Below are positions 60,945-64,000 of a stretch of DNA of 64,000 nt, piece by piece. The stretch covers positions 62,001 to 126,000 of the forward strand of contig NZ_JJMW01000063.1 of NCBI RefSeq assembly GCF_000714435.1, read 5' to 3'. The notes under the pieces were generated by a model, which worked only from the letters and a program-made list of their open reading frames with translations, had not been told where the DNA came from and ran no database searches. Each line of letters starts with the position of its first letter. The stretch's first letter is position 1. Source of the DNA: Exiguobacterium alkaliphilum 12/1. GTDB taxonomy: Bacteria; Bacillota; Bacilli; Exiguobacteriales; Exiguobacteriaceae. The translations under genes and the position numbers were made by a program.

Positions 60945-61831
60945 ACCGCATTCCACATTCATTGATTTTAGCGACCTTGAAGCAACAGGTCGTCACGTTA
61001 CCGGACGGGCGCGAGGTACGTACGCTCGGACAAGGCACGTGGCGGATGGGTGACGACGACTCAAAACGAAAAGCTGAGATCGAGGCGCTCCAAACGGGGC
61101 TCGATTGCGGGTTGCACGTCATCGACACGGCCGAGATGTACGGGGAAGGGAAGGCCGAGTCGCTCGTCGGCGAAGCGATTCGAGACCGGCGCGACGACGT
61201 CTTCCTCGTCTCGAAAGTGTATCCACATAACGCCGGTGGCGACAAACTCGTCCAGGCGTGTGACGCCACGCTCGAGCGGCTCGGGACGGACTACCTCGAC
61301 CTGTACTTGCTCCACTGGCGCGGCGACATCCCGCTCGAGGAGACGGTCGACGGGCTCGAGCGGTTGAAGGCGGACGGGAAGATTCGGGCGTGGGGCGTCT
61401 CGAACTTTGACGTCGACGATATGAAGGAGCTGCTCGCCTTGCCGAACGGGAAGCATTGCGCGGTCAACCAAGTGCTGTATCACCTCGGCAGCCGCGGCAT
61501 CGAGCACGACTTGCTGCCGTTCCACGAAGAACAAGGCATCCCGGTCATGGCCTATTCACCGCTCGCTGAAGGAAGCGATGTGAAGGAGAAAATCTTTAAC
61601 GACGAGACAGTGAACCGGATCGCCGAGGCGTATAGTGCGACACCAGCTCAAATTCTGCTCGCGTGGACGACGCGGAGCGGCAACGTCATCGCCATCCCGA
61701 AAGCAGGGCAGGCGGCGCACGTCGAAGAGAACGGCGCGGCGATGCTCCTCAACTTGAGCGAGGACGATTTAGATGCACTCGACGAAGCGTTCCCACCACC
61801 GAGCGGGAAAGAACCGCTCGATGTGATTTGA
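60941..61831 (+). CDS. Aldo/keto reductase
   Basis: A 296-residue NADPH-dependent reductase with the catalytic tetrad: Asp and Tyr in IDTAEMYGEGKAE near 53, Lys in LVSKVYP near 83 and His in YLLHWRGD near 120. The C-terminal coenzyme site includes IAIPKAGQAAHVEENG. It reduces aldehydes, perhaps methylglyoxal-like electrophiles given the HxlR neighbour; substrate is inference. AAGGAGGAG precedes the ATG. Confidence 0.93.
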   Translation: MNRIPHSLILATLKQQVVTLPDGREVRTLGQGTWRMGDDDSKRKAEIEALQTGLDCGLHVIDTAEMYGEGKAESLVGEAIRDRRDDVFLVSKVYPHNAGGDKLVQACDATLERLGTDYLDLYLLHWRGDIPLEETVDGLERLKADGKIRAWGVSNFDVDDMKELLALPNGKHCAVNQVLYHLGSRGIEHDLLPFHEEQGIPVMAYSPLAEGSDVKEKIFNDETVNRIAEAYSATPAQILLAWTTRSGNVIAIPKAGQAAHVEENGAAMLLNLSEDDLDALDEAFPPPSGKEPLDVI

Positions 61832-61833
61832 CG

Positions 61834-61867
61834 AAAATGGGTGAGCCTTTGGGCTTACCCATTTTTT
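61834..61867. terminator. Bidirectional terminator, reductase/Lrp
   Basis: AAAATGGGTGAGCC pairs with GGCTTACCCATTTT (one G-T) with T-runs on both strands. The Lrp stop codon lies inside. Confidence 0.85.
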
Positions 61868-62286
61868 ATGTCGACTTCAGAGAAGACGAACGTCGTCTTC
61901 GTGTGCGCGTAGGGAATCGCGTCATCGATGAACTGTTCGGCTTCAGCGAACGTGGTAAAGCGCATCTTCAGGAGGAAACAAGCATCCCCAGAGACCCGAT
62001 AGCAAAACGCGATGTTCGGATACGCCTGAAGGAAACGGGTGAACGCCTCGTAGTTCCCGTTCTTCACGGTCGCCTCAATCAGACAGTGAATCGGTTGGCC
62101 AAGTAAATCGTGGTCGAGCTCGATCGTATATCCTTTGATGACACCGAACGACTCGAGCCGACGGACGCGTTCGCCGACGGACGGGGCCGACAAGTTGATG
62201 CGACGTCCGAGTTCACTCATCGACAGACGGCTGTCTTTCGTCAATTCATCCAGCAGAAGACGGTCCGTTTCATCAATTTTTAGCAT
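61855..62286 (-). CDS. Lrp/AsnC-family regulator
   Basis: A 143-residue regulator: N-terminal HTH (LLDELTKDSRLSMSELGRRINLSAPSVGERVRRLE spans residues 11-45) and a C-terminal RAM ligand/oligomerisation domain (VKNGNYEAFTRFL, CFLLKMRFTTFAEAEQFID). Typically responds to amino acids. AGGAGG lies 10 nt before the ATG. Convergent with the aldo/keto reductase and divergent from the AhpD-like gene, which may be a target. Confidence 0.93.
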   Translation of the reverse strand: MLKIDETDRLLLDELTKDSRLSMSELGRRINLSAPSVGERVRRLESFGVIKGYTIELDHDLLGQPIHCLIEATVKNGNYEAFTRFLQAYPNIAFCYRVSGDACFLLKMRFTTFAEAEQFIDDAIPYAHTKTTFVFSEVDIKNG

Positions 62287-62401
62287 CGAATGAATTCCTC
62301 CTTATCTCGTTCTGTTTGCTATGTATTGTACCGTGAACACGTTAAGGATGAAATGGGAAACTCGACACATGGCTTCTATACTTGGAGAAGGAGGTGATGA
62401 A

Positions 62402-62830
62402 ATGAGTCGAATCGAACCAGCCCGTAACGGCGATACGCCATTCGAGCGATTGCTCGGTCATGACGAGAAGGTGATGCGACAATGGTCCGCGCTCGGAGAC
62501 ACGTTAGCAGGTGGAGGGAAACTGTCTACCGCATTGAAAGAACAAGTTCGACGGACGCTCGCGCAACAGAACGGGTGCGACTACTGTAAGGCGAAAGGGA
62601 AGCCTGAACCGGAAGCGTTTGATGAGCGGACGGCACTCGCCGTCGGATTCGCCGATGTGTTCATCCAACTGAAAGGCGATACACCGGCCTCGTCAATCCG
62701 TGTGCTCCAAGACGTCTTCACGGATGCCGAGATCAGTGAACTCTGTGCCTTTATCGCCTTCATGACGGCCTCGCAATACGTCGGGGCGATGCTCGGATTG
62801 GAACGAGAAAACCCACTCACGTCAATGTGA
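62402..62830 (+). CDS. Carboxymuconolactone decarboxylase/AhpD-like protein
   Basis: A 142-residue protein of the AhpD-like fold. The CxxC is present in QQNGCDYCKAKGK (near residue 58), with the alkylhydroperoxidase-type helix ALAVGFADVFI after it; the usual His downstream of CxxC is not seen (KAKGK in its place), so peroxidase activity is uncertain. AAGGAGG lies 7 nt before the ATG at 62402; the longer frame from 62321 has no such site. Divergent from the Lrp gene. Confidence 0.82.
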   Translation: MSRIEPARNGDTPFERLLGHDEKVMRQWSALGDTLAGGGKLSTALKEQVRRTLAQQNGCDYCKAKGKPEPEAFDERTALAVGFADVFIQLKGDTPASSIRVLQDVFTDAEISELCAFIAFMTASQYVGAMLGLERENPLTSM

Positions 62831-62842
62831 GTGGGTTCGTTT
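62810..62842. terminator. Terminator between AhpD-like and M3 peptidase genes
   Basis: AACCCACTCAC pairs with GTGAGTGGGTT around a short loop; a T-rich stretch follows on the plus strand. The AhpD-like stop codon is inside the stem and the convergent peptidase gene ends beside it. Confidence 0.7.
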
Positions 62843-64000
62843 TAGTTTGCGAGCGGATGCTTCAACAAATAGTCTTCAATCTGCTCGAGCGTTTCTTTCA
62901 ACACGCCGTCCTCAAACGGCGACTTGAGCCCGGCCAATTCGACGAGCTCGAGGAACGAGCGGCTGCCGCCGGCCTGGCAGAGCGTGAGGTAATCGTTCCA
63001 CGCCGCCTCGCGGTCCTCATGCATGCGTACCCAGAACTGGAACGCACACACTTGTGCGAGCGTGTAGTCGATATAGTAGAACGGGCTTTGGAAGATGTGG
63101 CCTTGTTGGTGCCACCATGTCCCTGACTCGAGATACGCGTTCTCCTCATAGTCACGGTGCGGGAGGTACACCTTCTCGAGGTCACGCCATGCTTGGCGAC
63201 GCTCCGCCGCCGTCATGTCCGGATTCCGGTAGATGACGTGTTGGAACTCGTCGACGAGGACACCGTATGGGAGGAACGTGACGCTACCGGCGAGGTGATT
63301 GAACTTATACTTGTCGACTTGGTCGCCGAAGAACAGCTCCATCCATGGCCAACAGAAGAACTCCATCGACATCGAATGGATCTCACACGCCTCGTACGTC
63401 GGGAACGCGTATTCCGGCGTCTTCAAATGACGGCTCTCGTACACTTGGAAGGCGTGGCCGACCTCGTGCGTCAAGACGTCGATGTCCCCGGCCGTGCCGT
63501 TGAAGTTCGAGAAGATGAACGGGAGTCCTTCAGACGGTAAATATGTGCAGTAGCCGCCGCCTGACTTGCCCGGTTTTGCCGTCAAATCGAGGGCACCGCG
63601 CTCTTGCATGTACTGGAAGAACGCATCTGTCTCATTCGACAGCTCCTTATACATCGTGTTGCCGCCTTCGATGATGAACGCTTCGTCGCCTTGCGGCGTG
63701 GCGTTGCCGTCCGGGAAAACGAACGACTCGTCGTAGTACGTGAGCGTGTCGACACCGATCCGTTTCGCTTGTTTCTCTTTTAAACTCGAGGCGAGCGGGA
63801 CGATGACGTCACGGACTTGTTTCCGGAAGTTTGCGACGTTCGACTCGTCGTAGCCGACGCGTTGCATCCGGGCATAGCCGAGCTCGACGAACGACGGGAA
63901 GCCGAGGGTGTGGGCGATGTCGGTACGGACCCGGACGAGTTCGCCGTAGATGCGGTCGAGCTCTTCTCCGTTATCGCTTAAATATGTATAGCGTGCCTCT
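62842..64000 (-). CDS. M3-family oligoendopeptidase, C-terminal part
   Basis: The frame is open to the window edge, giving 385 residues that lack the N-terminus. The zinc site HEVGHAFQ is coded near 63445-63468, with a downstream Glu in EACEIHSMSMEFFCWPWM. GGYCTYLPSEGLPFIFSNFNG and the ending AFQFWVRMHEDREAAW match the oligoendopeptidase F-type M3 family. It cleaves short peptides in the cytoplasm. Regulation cannot be judged since the start is outside. Confidence 0.92.
   Translation of the reverse strand, partial: EARYTYLSDNGEELDRIYGELVRVRTDIAHTLGFPSFVELGYARMQRVGYDESNVANFRKQVRDVIVPLASSLKEKQAKRIGVDTLTYYDESFVFPDGNATPQGDEAFIIEGGNTMYKELSNETDAFFQYMQERGALDLTAKPGKSGGGYCTYLPSEGLPFIFSNFNGTAGDIDVLTHEVGHAFQVYESRHLKTPEYAFPTYEACEIHSMSMEFFCWPWMELFFGDQVDKYKFNHLAGSVTFLPYGVLVDEFQHVIYRNPDMTAAERRQAWRDLEKVYLPHRDYEENAYLESGTWWHQQGHIFQSPFYYIDYTLAQVCAFQFWVRMHEDREAAWNDYLTLCQAGGSRSFLELVELAGLKSPFEDGVLKETLEQIEDYLLKHPLAN

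Noticed and set aside
1-64000. CRISPR arrays, insertion sequences, tRNA and rRNA genes, prophage
   Set aside because: No regularly spaced repeats, transposase or integrase motifs, cloverleaf sequences or rRNA segments were recognised on either strand.

Overview
The window looks like chromosome from a moderately GC-rich member of the Bacillota, most probably Exiguobacterium. Core genes keep a Bacillus-like order (gatC-gatA-gatB, then a diacylglycerol kinase, then an RlmCD-type methyltransferase; an FMN-riboswitch ribD-ribE-ribBA-ribH operon), while third codon positions are GC-rich. Shine-Dalgarno sites are strong (AAGGAGG) and starts vary (ATG, GTG and several TTG). Genus is inference; no rRNA or tRNA gene is present to test it. 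No CRISPR array, insertion sequence or prophage was seen.

Layout. 1-1.8 kb: UspA-like fragment and a SulP transporter. 2-7.8 kb: arsenic operon arsR-arsD-arsA-hesB-like-arsB-CoA-disulfide reductase behind two tandem ATAAC-N6-GTTAT palindromes. 7.8-23 kb: diguanylate cyclase, secreted pullulanase with candidate cre sites, nitric oxide synthase, two DegV proteins, a thioredoxin-like protein, an ABC/FtsX-type exporter and a second diguanylate cyclase. 23-42 kb: a three-repeat HNH-repeat protein, a candidate small RNA, uppP, the riboflavin operon, a ZIP transporter, frataxin-like Fra, rocA, a lipoprotein, bcp, an alanine/sodium symporter, a chemoreceptor, gatCAB, dagK and rlmCD.

42.3-58.6 kb is accessory in character, with AT-richer genes, small toxin/immunity-like genes and at least four broken genes. 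The most unusual signal is here. A VbhA-like antitoxin gene is followed by a fic gene whose central 132 bp (42813-42944), bounded by CGATAG/CTATCG, lies in the opposite orientation. Flipping it in silico restores one uninterrupted 239-codon Fic frame, so this is either an invertible off state or a scar. A second, intact autoinhibited Fic protein sits 6 kb away behind its own palindrome. Nearby are an ECF sigma/anti-sigma pair, a SIMPL-membrane-SWIM operon, a solitary restriction-nuclease-like protein and two gene remnants (HEAT-like, LLM oxidoreductase).

58.6-64 kb: an MFS exporter with a 22-codon translated-looking leader ORF overlapping its start, a divergent HxlR-cupin-aldo/keto reductase group, an Lrp regulator, an AhpD-like protein and the end of an M3 oligopeptidase.
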